A DNA stretch of 64,000 nucleotides, taken from Verrucomicrobiales bacterium (lineage in GTDB: Bacteria; Verrucomicrobiota; Verrucomicrobiia; Verrucomicrobiales; DEV007). The translations under genes were made by a program, and so were the position numbers. The stretch lies in the NCBI GenBank assembly GCA_012960505.1, contig DUBC01000033.1, positions 62,001 to 126,000 on the forward strand, in the 5' to 3' direction. The notes under the pieces were generated by a model, which saw only the letters and a list, made by a program, of their open reading frames with translations, did not search any database and was not told the DNA's origin. Of the stretch, positions 28,274 through 37,100 are shown one piece after another. Numbering within the stretch: position 1 is the first letter of the stretch; every line of letters starts with the position of its first letter.

Positions 28274-30055
28274 ATGCGATCAATTGTTTTGCTATCGTTC
28301 CTTTTTTCTTTTAATGGGACTTTGGAACTCAATGCAAATGAGCATGATATAAATTGGGAGGAAGCTAGACAATTCTGGGCTTTTGTAAGCCCTTCCAAAG
28401 TCGATTCACCAGAAATTGATGATAGGGGATGGTCTCGAGGGGATATTGATCTTTTCGTTCTTTCTGAGATGAAAAAAAATGGGTTGGAGCCTGAGGGCGA
28501 TGCCAGTTCAGAAGTTCTGATTAGAAGAATTTTTTATGATCTTATTGGTCTTCCTCCATCATCAGATGAATTGGAAAGGTTCAAAGAGGATACTGATGAA
28601 AAGAAATATGAAAGATTAATTGATAGTCTCTTTGACCGTCCTGAGTACGGTGAAAAAATGGCGAGTACTTGGTTGAATATTGCTCGTTATGCTGAGGATC
28701 AGGCTCATCAGGTTGGTAATAATGTAAAATTCTTTTATCCTCACGCTCACCGATACAGAGAATGGGTGATTAAATCATACAATAGTGATTTACCATACGA
28801 TCAGTTCATTCGGTTACAGTTAGCTGCGGATAAAATCGAAGGGACTGGCAATGAGGATCTCGTTGCCCTTGGTTTCTTGGGTTTGGGACCTCAATACTAT
28901 GATCGAGGTAGGCTCGAAGTTAAGGCTGAAGAATGGGAGGATAGTGTAGATGTAGTTAGTCGAGGATTCCTTGCCCTTACCGTTGCATGTGCAAGATGCC
29001 ATGATCACAAATATGATCCGATAAGTGTCGCTGACTACCATGCATTGGCTGGGGTATTTGCGAGTACTCAGATCCACAAACGTGAGTTGGATAATGAGGG
29101 CGGGTCTAAAACTGTGATACATGTGGTGAAAGATGGAAAAGCACAAGATTTGCCGATATACAATAGGGGCGATGTTCAAGACAAGGGAGAGGTTGTTCCT
29201 AGAGCATTTTTGAAAATACTATCAGGAGAAGCTCCAAAAATATTTACGAAAGGCAGCGGCAGGCTTGAGCTTGCTGAGGCAATTTCCGATCCGCAGAATC
29301 CATTAACTGCTAGGGTCGCAGTTAACAGAATTTGGCAAATGCTATTTGGACGTGGATTGGTTTATACAACAAGCAACTTTGGCCATCTAGGTGCTCGCCC
29401 GACTCATCCTGAATTGTTGGATCATCTTGCCATTTCATTCATTGAAGGGGGATGGTCGGTGAAGAGTTTGATGAAGAAGATTCTGTTGTCCTCTACTTAT
29501 AGGCAGAGTTCTCTCGTGTCTTCTGATAAACGGATAAAAGATGAGGAGAACAAGTTCTATTCATATTTTAAAAGGAGACGACTTTCAGCGGAAATGATTA
29601 GAGATTCAATGTTAGTTGTTTCCGGAGAACTTGAACGTGGGGACAGTGGAAATGAATCGAGTCTAATTTCGAATCAAAAGAATTTGAGACGAACTGTATA
29701 TAGCAAAATCAGCAGGAAGGAGCTTGATCATTATTTGGCTCTCTTTGATTATCCTGATGCCAATATTCACAGTTCCAGTCGCGATGAAACGGTTACCCCA
29801 TCCCAGAAGCTTTATTTTCTGAATAGTTCATTTGTGTTAGCCCGATCTAGTGCAGTAGCATTGGCTTTAGTTACTGAGGACAAAGCCAGTTCCATTGAGA
29901 AAATTTATCGTAGAATTTTATCTAGACCTCCATCAATGGAAGAATTATCGAATGCAATGGAATTTATAAGAAGTGGGAAAGAAAAAGAAAAGGAACGTTG
30001 GTCAGGACTTGCTCAGAACTTAATAATTTCAAACGAGTTTATTTTTCGTGATTAA
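28274..30055 (+). CDS. DUF1549/DUF1553 protein (PVC type)
   Basis: This is a 593-residue exported protein with a short signal peptide (about 1-20). The DUF1549 part covers about residues 30-270, with FYDLIGLPPSSDEL, ASTWLNIARYAEDQ and the CxxCH-containing CARCHDHKYDPI. The DUF1553 part covers about 325-590, with NPLTARVAVNRIWQMLFGRGLV and the RRLSAEMIRDSMLVVSGEL segment. It is shorter than most relatives: there is no N-terminal cytochrome-like PSCyt1 module and little sequence between the two domains. It precedes DUF1501 with an 8-nt overlap, the standard pairing in Planctomycetes and Verrucomicrobia. The pair is thought to act in degrading complex substrates, with an unknown mechanism. Confidence 0.92.
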   Translation: MRSIVLLSFLFSFNGTLELNANEHDINWEEARQFWAFVSPSKVDSPEIDDRGWSRGDIDLFVLSEMKKNGLEPEGDASSEVLIRRIFYDLIGLPPSSDELERFKEDTDEKKYERLIDSLFDRPEYGEKMASTWLNIARYAEDQAHQVGNNVKFFYPHAHRYREWVIKSYNSDLPYDQFIRLQLAADKIEGTGNEDLVALGFLGLGPQYYDRGRLEVKAEEWEDSVDVVSRGFLALTVACARCHDHKYDPISVADYHALAGVFASTQIHKRELDNEGGSKTVIHVVKDGKAQDLPIYNRGDVQDKGEVVPRAFLKILSGEAPKIFTKGSGRLELAEAISDPQNPLTARVAVNRIWQMLFGRGLVYTTSNFGHLGARPTHPELLDHLAISFIEGGWSVKSLMKKILLSSTYRQSSLVSSDKRIKDEENKFYSYFKRRRLSAEMIRDSMLVVSGELERGDSGNESSLISNQKNLRRTVYSKISRKELDHYLALFDYPDANIHSSSRDETVTPSQKLYFLNSSFVLARSSAVALALVTEDKASSIEKIYRRILSRPPSMEELSNAMEFIRSGKEKEKERWSGLAQNLIISNEFIFRD

Positions 30056-31457
30056 TCACCAGAATCAAAATTATATCAATCGTCGCGAAATGCTCAGTCG
30101 TTCTGCGATGGGGTTCGGTGCTCTCGGGATGGCGAACATTCTCGGCGGGAGTAATGCGGCTGCCTTAGATTCGCTTGCCGGCCCGAAGAGGGATTTTTCC
30201 CCTCGTGCTAAGCGGGTCATTTTTTTGTTTCTTAATGGTGCCCCTTCTCACATTGATACTTTTGATCCTAAGCCGGATTTAGTGAAGCACGAAGGAGTGA
30301 AGCCTGAGGGTAAATTATTTAAGTCAGCTAAGGCTGGTTTCTTGCCTTCACCATTAAGGTTTGATAATTGTGGTAAATCAGGCCTTCAAATCAGTGAGTC
30401 TTTACCTTCTTTGGGTAAAATTGCGGATGATCTTTGCGTGATCAGATCAATGCATTGTGATGTTCCTAATCACGAGCCGGCTTTACTACAAATGCATACT
30501 GGAGTTCTTCAACCAACGAGACCTTCGATTGGGGCTTGGGCACTTTATGGTCTAGGATCCGAAAATGAAAACTTACCGGGGTACGTTGTGCTTAGGCCAA
30601 GCCCAAAAATTGTTGTTGGTCCTGCACTTTGGAGTGCAGGTTTTTTGCCTGCTAAATTTCAGGCGTCAAGCGTGATCACTCGTGACATGTCGTTAGATAA
30701 GCTTCTAGCAAATATTAAAAGTCCTGGCTCTGCGAAAAGTGAACAGAGGCAGCAGCTTGATCTTCTTGCAAAAATGAACGATGCACACAAAAAGAGAAGA
30801 GGAGAAGATACTGTGCTTGAATCCCACATATCTACAATGGAAACGGCTTACAGGATGCAGGTAGAGGCAACTGATGCTTTTGACATATCTAAAGAATCTT
30901 CCAAGACAAGAGAGAATTATGGTACTACAGAGTTCGCCAATTCTTGTTTGCTTGCCCGCAGATTGGCTGAAAGGGGAGTAAGATTTACAACGGTATATTA
31001 TACTAAGGGATCTAGTAATCAGCCTTGGGATACGCATGAAAATCATTATGCGTCCCACTCAAAACTCTGTGCAGAAGCAGATAAAGCTGCCGCGGCTTTA
31101 ATTAATGATTTGAAATCTCGTGGTCTTCTCGACGATACTTTGGTCGTATTTGGAGGAGAATTTGGCAGGACACCATACGCGCAAAAGCATGATAAAAAGA
31201 AGCCGGGCCGGGATCATCATCACACAGCTTTCTCTATGATGCTTGCTGGTGCCGGTCTGAAAGGAGGTTTTGCTTATGGAGAATCTGATGAGTTTGGAAT
31301 GAACGCTATTGTTAACCCTGTCCATGTGCATGATTTACATGCTACAATTCTTTATCTCCTTGGCATGGACCATGAAAAACTTACTTATCGCTATGGTGGG
31401 CGTGATTTCCGTCTGACTGATGTTTCGGGCAGGGTCATTCATGATTTAATGACCTAA
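30048..31457 (+). CDS. DUF1501 protein (sulfatase-fold, Tat-type signal)
   Basis: This is a 469-residue protein with a GTG start overlapping the previous gene by 8 nt. The N terminus (NRREMLSRSAMGFGALGM) has a twin-arginine-like signal. The alkaline-phosphatase/sulfatase-like fold is shown by VIFLFLNGAPSHIDTFDPKP near the start, WDTHENH in the middle, and LVVFGGEFGRTPYAQ with HHHTAFSMMLAGAG towards the C terminus. Family members lack the sulfatase Cys and their reaction is unknown. It is translationally coupled to the DUF1549/1553 gene and convergent with the PVC dehydrogenase. Confidence 0.93.
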   Translation: MINHQNQNYINRREMLSRSAMGFGALGMANILGGSNAAALDSLAGPKRDFSPRAKRVIFLFLNGAPSHIDTFDPKPDLVKHEGVKPEGKLFKSAKAGFLPSPLRFDNCGKSGLQISESLPSLGKIADDLCVIRSMHCDVPNHEPALLQMHTGVLQPTRPSIGAWALYGLGSENENLPGYVVLRPSPKIVVGPALWSAGFLPAKFQASSVITRDMSLDKLLANIKSPGSAKSEQRQQLDLLAKMNDAHKKRRGEDTVLESHISTMETAYRMQVEATDAFDISKESSKTRENYGTTEFANSCLLARRLAERGVRFTTVYYTKGSSNQPWDTHENHYASHSKLCAEADKAAAALINDLKSRGLLDDTLVVFGGEFGRTPYAQKHDKKKPGRDHHHTAFSMMLAGAGLKGGFAYGESDEFGMNAIVNPVHVHDLHATILYLLGMDHEKLTYRYGGRDFRLTDVSGRVIHDLMT

Positions 31458-31474
31458 ATTTCAAATTTTATATT

Positions 31475-34045
31475 TCAGTTGGCGTAAACTTCAAGTTTAT
31501 GAATTGACCAGAACTTGCCATTTGAAGTCCCTCGTTGTGTGACTCTAATATGGCGGGCTGTTGTGGGAGGTAATACAATTTCAGTGATCGTATGTTGGCC
31601 TTTTCCTGTTATAATTGATTTCCCCCAATCTTTGCCGTTCTTTGATGTTTCAATGCTGTAGTATCTTGGGTAATCTTCGGCAGATCCAGAGGAGTCAAGA
31701 ACGAGTGTATTGATTTTACGTTCATTGCCCATGTCAAAGGCGAACCACATGCCAGGTATCTGTGAAGTGCCAGTTTCCCATCTAGTTTTAATGTTCCCAT
31801 CAATTGCGTTATTACATCCTTCCTGTCTGTGACTGGCGGTGAACTTCCATTTTCGCATTTCTATGAGTGGTATGGGAGCCATGGCTATAATTTCCGAAGA
31901 TTTCCACATCTCTTTACGATCCTTGATTTGTGCTCTGACGGCGGCAACTTTTTGAGCTGATATCATCTCTGAATTGTTCCCCCAATTATTTCTGATATAG
32001 GTTAGGGTCGCGGCGATCCATTCGTCATCATAACTTTCAAGCGGTAACATAGGTCCCGGGAATTTTCTCCCATCCAAATCACCAATCATTCCTTTAAGCA
32101 TAATTTTGATTGGAATGTCCTTGCGGCCATGGACTCTTGGAGATCTAGGGAGAGGTGCGCCTAGTGTCAGATCGGTTCCTGCTACAGGGGTTCCTTTCCC
32201 GTCAGAACCGTGGCAGTTCATACATATTGTCTGATAATTTGTCCTTCCTAAAGCAATGAATTTAGTTTCTGTGCTCTTGCGTTTGGCTTCTTTTATTTTA
32301 GCCATATAATTTCCGGTAATTGCTTTTAATGTTTCATTTTCCTTATTAAGTGAAACTACTTCTTCAATGATTGCTGGGCCTCCCTCCGCGCCTGTTCTTA
32401 CAAGTGTCAGCACTATCTGTATAGCAATTTCGATCTCTGGATCATTTTTCATTTTTGAAATTGCTGGTATTAATTCGGTGTTGCCATTTATAAGTTTTTC
32501 TTCGCATAAACGGATCGCTGCAGATCGTACCCTTTGATCAGAATCCTTCATCGCTCTGATAAGTAATTCGTTATCCAGTAACTCTAACCCTTCCAGTGTC
32601 CACAATGAGTGGAGCCTTCCAAGACTTGAGACGCTCGATTTTGGTTCCATTACGTTGGATTTGAGTTTAAGTGCGACGGACTTATCCTTGCGAACAACAA
32701 TTAATTTTTGAGCGGTATCCCTCCACCATCCGTTAGGATGAGAAAGGTGAGCGACCAATTCTTCGGACTTTGCATTTAACATTTGTGGCTTCTTGCCTCT
32801 TTTAGTTGACTCGTGAACTACCCTGTAGATACGTCCGCGTTTAATGTTTTTATCTAGTCCATAGTTTTCTACTACTCCTCGGAGATAGGATCCTGGCCTT
32901 ACCCAGTTTCCTTCTTGAATGATTCCACGATACATATCACAGATATAAAGGCATCCGTCAGGGCCCGTTCCAGCATTAACGGGTCTAAAATTGGCATCTC
33001 TCGAGCGCATAAATTCAGTTCCAGGGGTTGCGTTCTTCACGATAATCTTACCATTATGATTAACTATCCTTGCTCTGCGAACCAAGCGACCCACAGGCTC
33101 CGGGATGAAATAATTTCCATACATTTCTTTAGGCAATCGATCTCCTCTAAAAATGTGCTGTCCTGCACACCCGGTAAAGTTGTTCAGTGTTAGATTGCTC
33201 TTCCGGTAACGGCCATGTCCTCCCTGCACGTCAGGAATTTCAACTAAAGGAAAGACAGTTCGAAATCCATTTTCTTTCTCACCAGGCAAAGATATTTTTC
33301 CGTATATCATTGGTCTTTGAAAGTCCATAGCTGGATTCTCTCCACCACCTGTGCAGAAGAAATTTCTTCCAACATCATCGTGGGTGACTCCCCATTGGCC
33401 AGAACCGAACGGCAATTGTTCAGCAATAATATGATCATCTTTCCAGCGATATCTTTTATTCGTGTAGGTCACATACATCCAATTATCGATGTTCCAATCG
33501 AGTCCGCTGGGCTGGTGTTCGAGGTTTCCTCCTCGACTCCCGCCCTTAAATACGAGCTTTTTTTCATCGGCGATTCCATCACCATTGGTGTCACGATAAG
33601 AATGCAGGTCAAAGGTGTTGGTTTCACGAATAATAACCCTGTCGTCAATGGGCTGTATCATTCTTGGCAAAACTAATTTATCGACAAAGACTGACCTCTT
33701 GTCCATTTTTCCATCGTCGTCCGTATCTTCAAGGAGGATAACTCTGCATACCGGGCTGTGCTGATTTTTCCCATCAATGTCCTGCATGTAGGTGTTTAGT
33801 TCTGCGACGTATAATTTACCGTCCCCGTCCCATGCGATAGCAGCCGGTTCTTCGACCATTGGCTCAGCTGCAACAAGTTCGAGGCTGTATCCTTCCTGCA
33901 TTTCGATTAGAGCCATGCTTTCTTTTGGTGAGTAAGTCCTTCCTTTTTGGTTGTAGAGCCTTTGATCAAAGGGGGCAGCTGAGAGAGGTGAGGCCAGAAC
34001 TAGGGAAATGAATGTAATTAAATGCAGTGGATTTTTATCTAACAT
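31475..34045 (-). CDS. PVC-type membrane-bound dehydrogenase with HEAT repeats, cytochrome c and discoidin domain
   Basis: This is an 856-residue exported protein with a signal peptide (about 1-23). Residues about 50-400 form the seven-bladed dehydrogenase-like propeller (PVC-type; EEPAAIAWDGDGKLYVAEL, EHQPSGLDWNIDNWMY, GPDGCLYICDMYRG). HEAT-like repeats follow (about 440-580). A cytochrome-c-type heme motif C-x-x-C-H lies in ICMNCHGSDGKG (about 620). The C-terminal ~130 residues are an F5/8-type discoidin domain (NAIDGNIKTRWETG, SIETSKNGKDWG), probably carbohydrate-binding. It likely oxidises a sugar-like substrate and passes electrons through the heme; the substrate is unknown. It is convergent with DUF1501. 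Confidence 0.92.
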   Translation of the reverse strand: MLDKNPLHLITFISLVLASPLSAAPFDQRLYNQKGRTYSPKESMALIEMQEGYSLELVAAEPMVEEPAAIAWDGDGKLYVAELNTYMQDIDGKNQHSPVCRVILLEDTDDDGKMDKRSVFVDKLVLPRMIQPIDDRVIIRETNTFDLHSYRDTNGDGIADEKKLVFKGGSRGGNLEHQPSGLDWNIDNWMYVTYTNKRYRWKDDHIIAEQLPFGSGQWGVTHDDVGRNFFCTGGGENPAMDFQRPMIYGKISLPGEKENGFRTVFPLVEIPDVQGGHGRYRKSNLTLNNFTGCAGQHIFRGDRLPKEMYGNYFIPEPVGRLVRRARIVNHNGKIIVKNATPGTEFMRSRDANFRPVNAGTGPDGCLYICDMYRGIIQEGNWVRPGSYLRGVVENYGLDKNIKRGRIYRVVHESTKRGKKPQMLNAKSEELVAHLSHPNGWWRDTAQKLIVVRKDKSVALKLKSNVMEPKSSVSSLGRLHSLWTLEGLELLDNELLIRAMKDSDQRVRSAAIRLCEEKLINGNTELIPAISKMKNDPEIEIAIQIVLTLVRTGAEGGPAIIEEVVSLNKENETLKAITGNYMAKIKEAKRKSTETKFIALGRTNYQTICMNCHGSDGKGTPVAGTDLTLGAPLPRSPRVHGRKDIPIKIMLKGMIGDLDGRKFPGPMLPLESYDDEWIAATLTYIRNNWGNNSEMISAQKVAAVRAQIKDRKEMWKSSEIIAMAPIPLIEMRKWKFTASHRQEGCNNAIDGNIKTRWETGTSQIPGMWFAFDMGNERKINTLVLDSSGSAEDYPRYYSIETSKNGKDWGKSIITGKGQHTITEIVLPPTTARHIRVTQRGTSNGKFWSIHKLEVYAN

Positions 34046-34208
34046 CGTAGTCTTTTTTATAAGCTATTCTTTTAATTAAAAGGGTCTAGTTAGAATCTTA
34101 ATTATTTAGATTTGGGCATTTATTAGGTCCTAAAAGATTATCTTATTTATGGAGTGGTTTCGAATTCTAACTTGTCCCTCTCCATAAGCGGTGTTTGTTA
34201 TCTGTCTG

Positions 34209-35687
34209 ATGGCAGAAGAGGAAAATAAGACTACAGAAGAAGAACTAATCGCAGTGCGGCGTGAAAAGCTTTCTAGGTTGCGTGAATTGGGCGTGAATCC
34301 TTTTGGAGGGAAGTATGATATTGAATCTGATATCTATGAATTGAGGGATTCTTTTAAGGAAGGAGAGAGCGCAAGGATTGCTGGGAGAATCACTGCTCAC
34401 AGAGATATGGGTAAGAGTCACTTCTTTGATGTCTCTGATTTTCGTGGTCGTATCCAGTGCTATTTAAATGCTAAAGAAGTCGGTGAAGAGCAATTTGAAA
34501 TTTTCAAACAGTTGGATCTTGGTGACTGGATAGGAGTAGAAGGAGAAACATTTAACACTAAGGTCGGAGAGCCAACCGTTAAAGTAAAGTCCTTCACTGT
34601 TCTTTCAAAGTCTCTTAGACCTTTGCCTGATAAGTATCATGGGCTCACGGATAAGGAAACGCGGTACCGGCAAAGATATTTGGATCTCATTTCTAATGAG
34701 CAAAGCCGTGATATCTTCCTCAAGCGTTCCTTGATGGTTCGTGAGATGAGAGAATTTCTTCAGGACCGCGGATTCATTGAAGTTGAAACGCCAATGCTAC
34801 AGGATGTTCCAGGAGGTGCAGCGGCCAGACCATTTGAAACTCACCACAATGCTCTGAATATGCCGCTCTACATGAGGATCGCTCCTGAACTTTTCCTTAA
34901 GAGGTTACTAGTTGGAGGAATGACTAAGGTCTTTGAGTTAAATAGAAACTTCCGAAATGAAGGCATTAGTAGGAGGCATAATCCTGAATTTACAATGCTA
35001 GAGGCTTATTGGGCATATGCAGATTTCGAGGCCATGGCCGATCTGGTGGAGGAAATGGTATGCGCGCTCGCAGAAAAATTCTGTGGTGGGCTTACTATTG
35101 AAACTGAAGATGATGAAGGGAATACCATAAAGAGCATAAACCTTAGTCGACCATGGAAGAGGGCTCCATATAAGGAGCTAATTAAGAGTGTTGCTGGGGA
35201 TGACTGGTTCGATATTAGTGACGAGCAGAGGCGTGAAAAGTGTCAGGAACTTGGAGTAGAGATTTCATCTAACATGGAGGATTACGAGGTGACTCAGCAA
35301 GTCTTCGAGAAGCTCGTGGAAGAGAAAACATTTGATCCTCTTTATGTTACTCATGTGCCTAAGGAACTGGTTCCTTTAGCAAAGCAAAACAGTTCAGATG
35401 ATTCTATTGTTGATGTATATGAGTTAATTATTAATGGTCAGGAGATTTCCCCAGGGTATTCAGAGCTCAACGACCCTGATGTGCAGCGCGCACGCCTGGA
35501 AGAGCAGGCGGGTGAAGAAACACAAAAAGTAGATGAGGAGTTTCTTATGGCTCTTGAGCATGGAATGCCTCCTGCTGGTGGCATAGGAGTAGGAATCGAC
35601 CGCCTTATTATGATGCTTACTGGTGCTGATTCGATTCGTGACGTCGTACTTTTTCCGCAATTAAAGAAGTCAGGAATAGAAGATTAA
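34209..35687 (+). CDS. lysS: Lysyl-tRNA synthetase (class II)
   Basis: This is a 492-residue enzyme that charges tRNA-Lys. The OB-fold anticodon-binding domain lies in residues about 45-150 (RIAGRITAHRDMGKSHFFDV). Class II motif 1 is in FIEVETPMLQ, motif 2 in FELNRNFRNEGISRRHNPEFTM and motif 3 in GGIGVGIDRLIMMLTG. The ATG at 34209 is chosen; a GTG six codons upstream is also possible. Length matches typical LysS. It is followed 60 nt later by a lipoprotein-release-type permease on the same strand, an order also seen in other bacteria. Confidence 0.97.
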   Translation: MAEEENKTTEEELIAVRREKLSRLRELGVNPFGGKYDIESDIYELRDSFKEGESARIAGRITAHRDMGKSHFFDVSDFRGRIQCYLNAKEVGEEQFEIFKQLDLGDWIGVEGETFNTKVGEPTVKVKSFTVLSKSLRPLPDKYHGLTDKETRYRQRYLDLISNEQSRDIFLKRSLMVREMREFLQDRGFIEVETPMLQDVPGGAAARPFETHHNALNMPLYMRIAPELFLKRLLVGGMTKVFELNRNFRNEGISRRHNPEFTMLEAYWAYADFEAMADLVEEMVCALAEKFCGGLTIETEDDEGNTIKSINLSRPWKRAPYKELIKSVAGDDWFDISDEQRREKCQELGVEISSNMEDYEVTQQVFEKLVEEKTFDPLYVTHVPKELVPLAKQNSSDDSIVDVYELIINGQEISPGYSELNDPDVQRARLEEQAGEETQKVDEEFLMALEHGMPPAGGIGVGIDRLIMMLTGADSIRDVVLFPQLKKSGIED

Positions 35688-35747
35688 GCTGAAAGAAAAG
35701 ATTTATCAGAGTAGTCTATCATAGGTAAATTACTCTATTAGTTTCCA

Positions 35748-37100
35748 GTGGCCAAAAATTTCAGTCTTTTTTTAGCTTTAAGGTATTTAAAACCTAAGCG
35801 GACATATGTTTCTATAATTACTCTAATTTCGGTTCTTGGAGTAGCTCTTGGTGTTACGGTTTTGATTGTTGTCATTGCAGTGATGACTGGTTTTGAAAAA
35901 AGATTAGAAAAATTAATTTTAGGTTTCGAGCCGCACCTAATGGTTCAGCAACAAGTCATAGTTGATCCTCTGGAATCTGAATTAGAATCAGGAAGGTGGG
36001 ATATTCTTAAGGACCGATTAAAAAAAGAAATACCAGAGATTAAGGCCGTCGCTCCTTATGTCACTGGACAGGTTCTTCTCCAGTTTGATGTTGATGATTC
36101 ACGAAGGCAGGCAGCATTGATGATGATGGGAGTTGATTCTGAGGGGAACCCCCTCACTGAACGGGTCAAAGAAATTATTAATGCAGGTGAATTGGATCTC
36201 TCCTACAAGCCAGAACACGGTAAGTATGGTTGTTTGATTTCTATGCAATTTGCCCAGCGTAATGGAATAACAATAGGAGAACATATCGAAGCTTTCTCAA
36301 CTGCTGACATTGAACCGATCGTTGCTAATCTTTTTGACGCAATCGATAATAATCAACTCAGTGACGATGAACTCAGATCAAGAGTCAAAGAGCTCACTGA
36401 AAGTATCAAGACACCAAAGGACATGATAGTGACTGGCATTTTTGATTCAGTCCGATACGGAGAAATGATATTAGTTCCCTTAGAGATAGGGCAGGACCTT
36501 TATGAATTGGGAGCCGATGTTCATGGCCTGTCTATTGAATTGGAAGACCCTTTTTTGGCTAATCAGATTAACAAAAAAATAAGTGCATTATTGCCCTTTG
36601 GTTGGAATTCTGAGACCTGGATACAGAGGAACAAGCAACTCTTTGCTACGATACGCAATGAGAGGGGAATGATGTATTTTGTCTTATTCTTCATTATTCT
36701 TGTCGCTGCTTTCAGTACAATGAACACCATGATAACCGTGACGGTTCAAAAACGTCATGAAATTGGTGTGATGAAGGCTCTTGGGGCTCGGGTTTTCCAG
36801 ATCGTTGGAGTTTTTATAGGGCAGGGGCTGATTGTGGGTTTGATTGGATCTGTTTCCGGTCTCGCTGCCGGATCATTGGTACTTTATAATAGGAATGGTA
36901 TCCGTGATGTATTGGCTCAGAGGTTGGGGCTGGAAATTTTCCCTGAAGAAATGTACGGCATTGCTGAGATTCCTGCACAGATCGTTCCAAGTGATATAGC
37001 CATCATTTGTTTTGGAGCTTTCCTCCTGTGTACTTTGGCCGCGCTTCCTCCAGCCTATATGGTTGCAAGACTCGATCCGGCTAAGGCCTTACGCGATTAG
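35748..37100 (+). CDS. LolC/LolE-type ABC permease (FtsX family)
   Basis: This is a 450-residue inner-membrane protein with a GTG start. One TM helix lies at about 22-47 (TYVSIITLISVLGVALGVTV), followed by a large periplasmic MacB-like domain. Three more helices lie near the C terminus, with the FtsX signature TVTVQKRHEIGVMKALGAR preceding the third-from-end helix group. This is the topology of LolC/LolE, which move lipoproteins from the inner membrane to LolA. No LolD ATPase is adjacent. A convergent CotH-type gene overlaps its stop by 4 nt. The periplasmic domain is somewhat enlarged by a helical stretch (IVANLFDAIDNNQLSDDEL). Confidence 0.9.
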   Translation: MAKNFSLFLALRYLKPKRTYVSIITLISVLGVALGVTVLIVVIAVMTGFEKRLEKLILGFEPHLMVQQQVIVDPLESELESGRWDILKDRLKKEIPEIKAVAPYVTGQVLLQFDVDDSRRQAALMMMGVDSEGNPLTERVKEIINAGELDLSYKPEHGKYGCLISMQFAQRNGITIGEHIEAFSTADIEPIVANLFDAIDNNQLSDDELRSRVKELTESIKTPKDMIVTGIFDSVRYGEMILVPLEIGQDLYELGADVHGLSIELEDPFLANQINKKISALLPFGWNSETWIQRNKQLFATIRNERGMMYFVLFFIILVAAFSTMNTMITVTVQKRHEIGVMKALGARVFQIVGVFIGQGLIVGLIGSVSGLAAGSLVLYNRNGIRDVLAQRLGLEIFPEEMYGIAEIPAQIVPSDIAIICFGAFLLCTLAALPPAYMVARLDPAKALRD

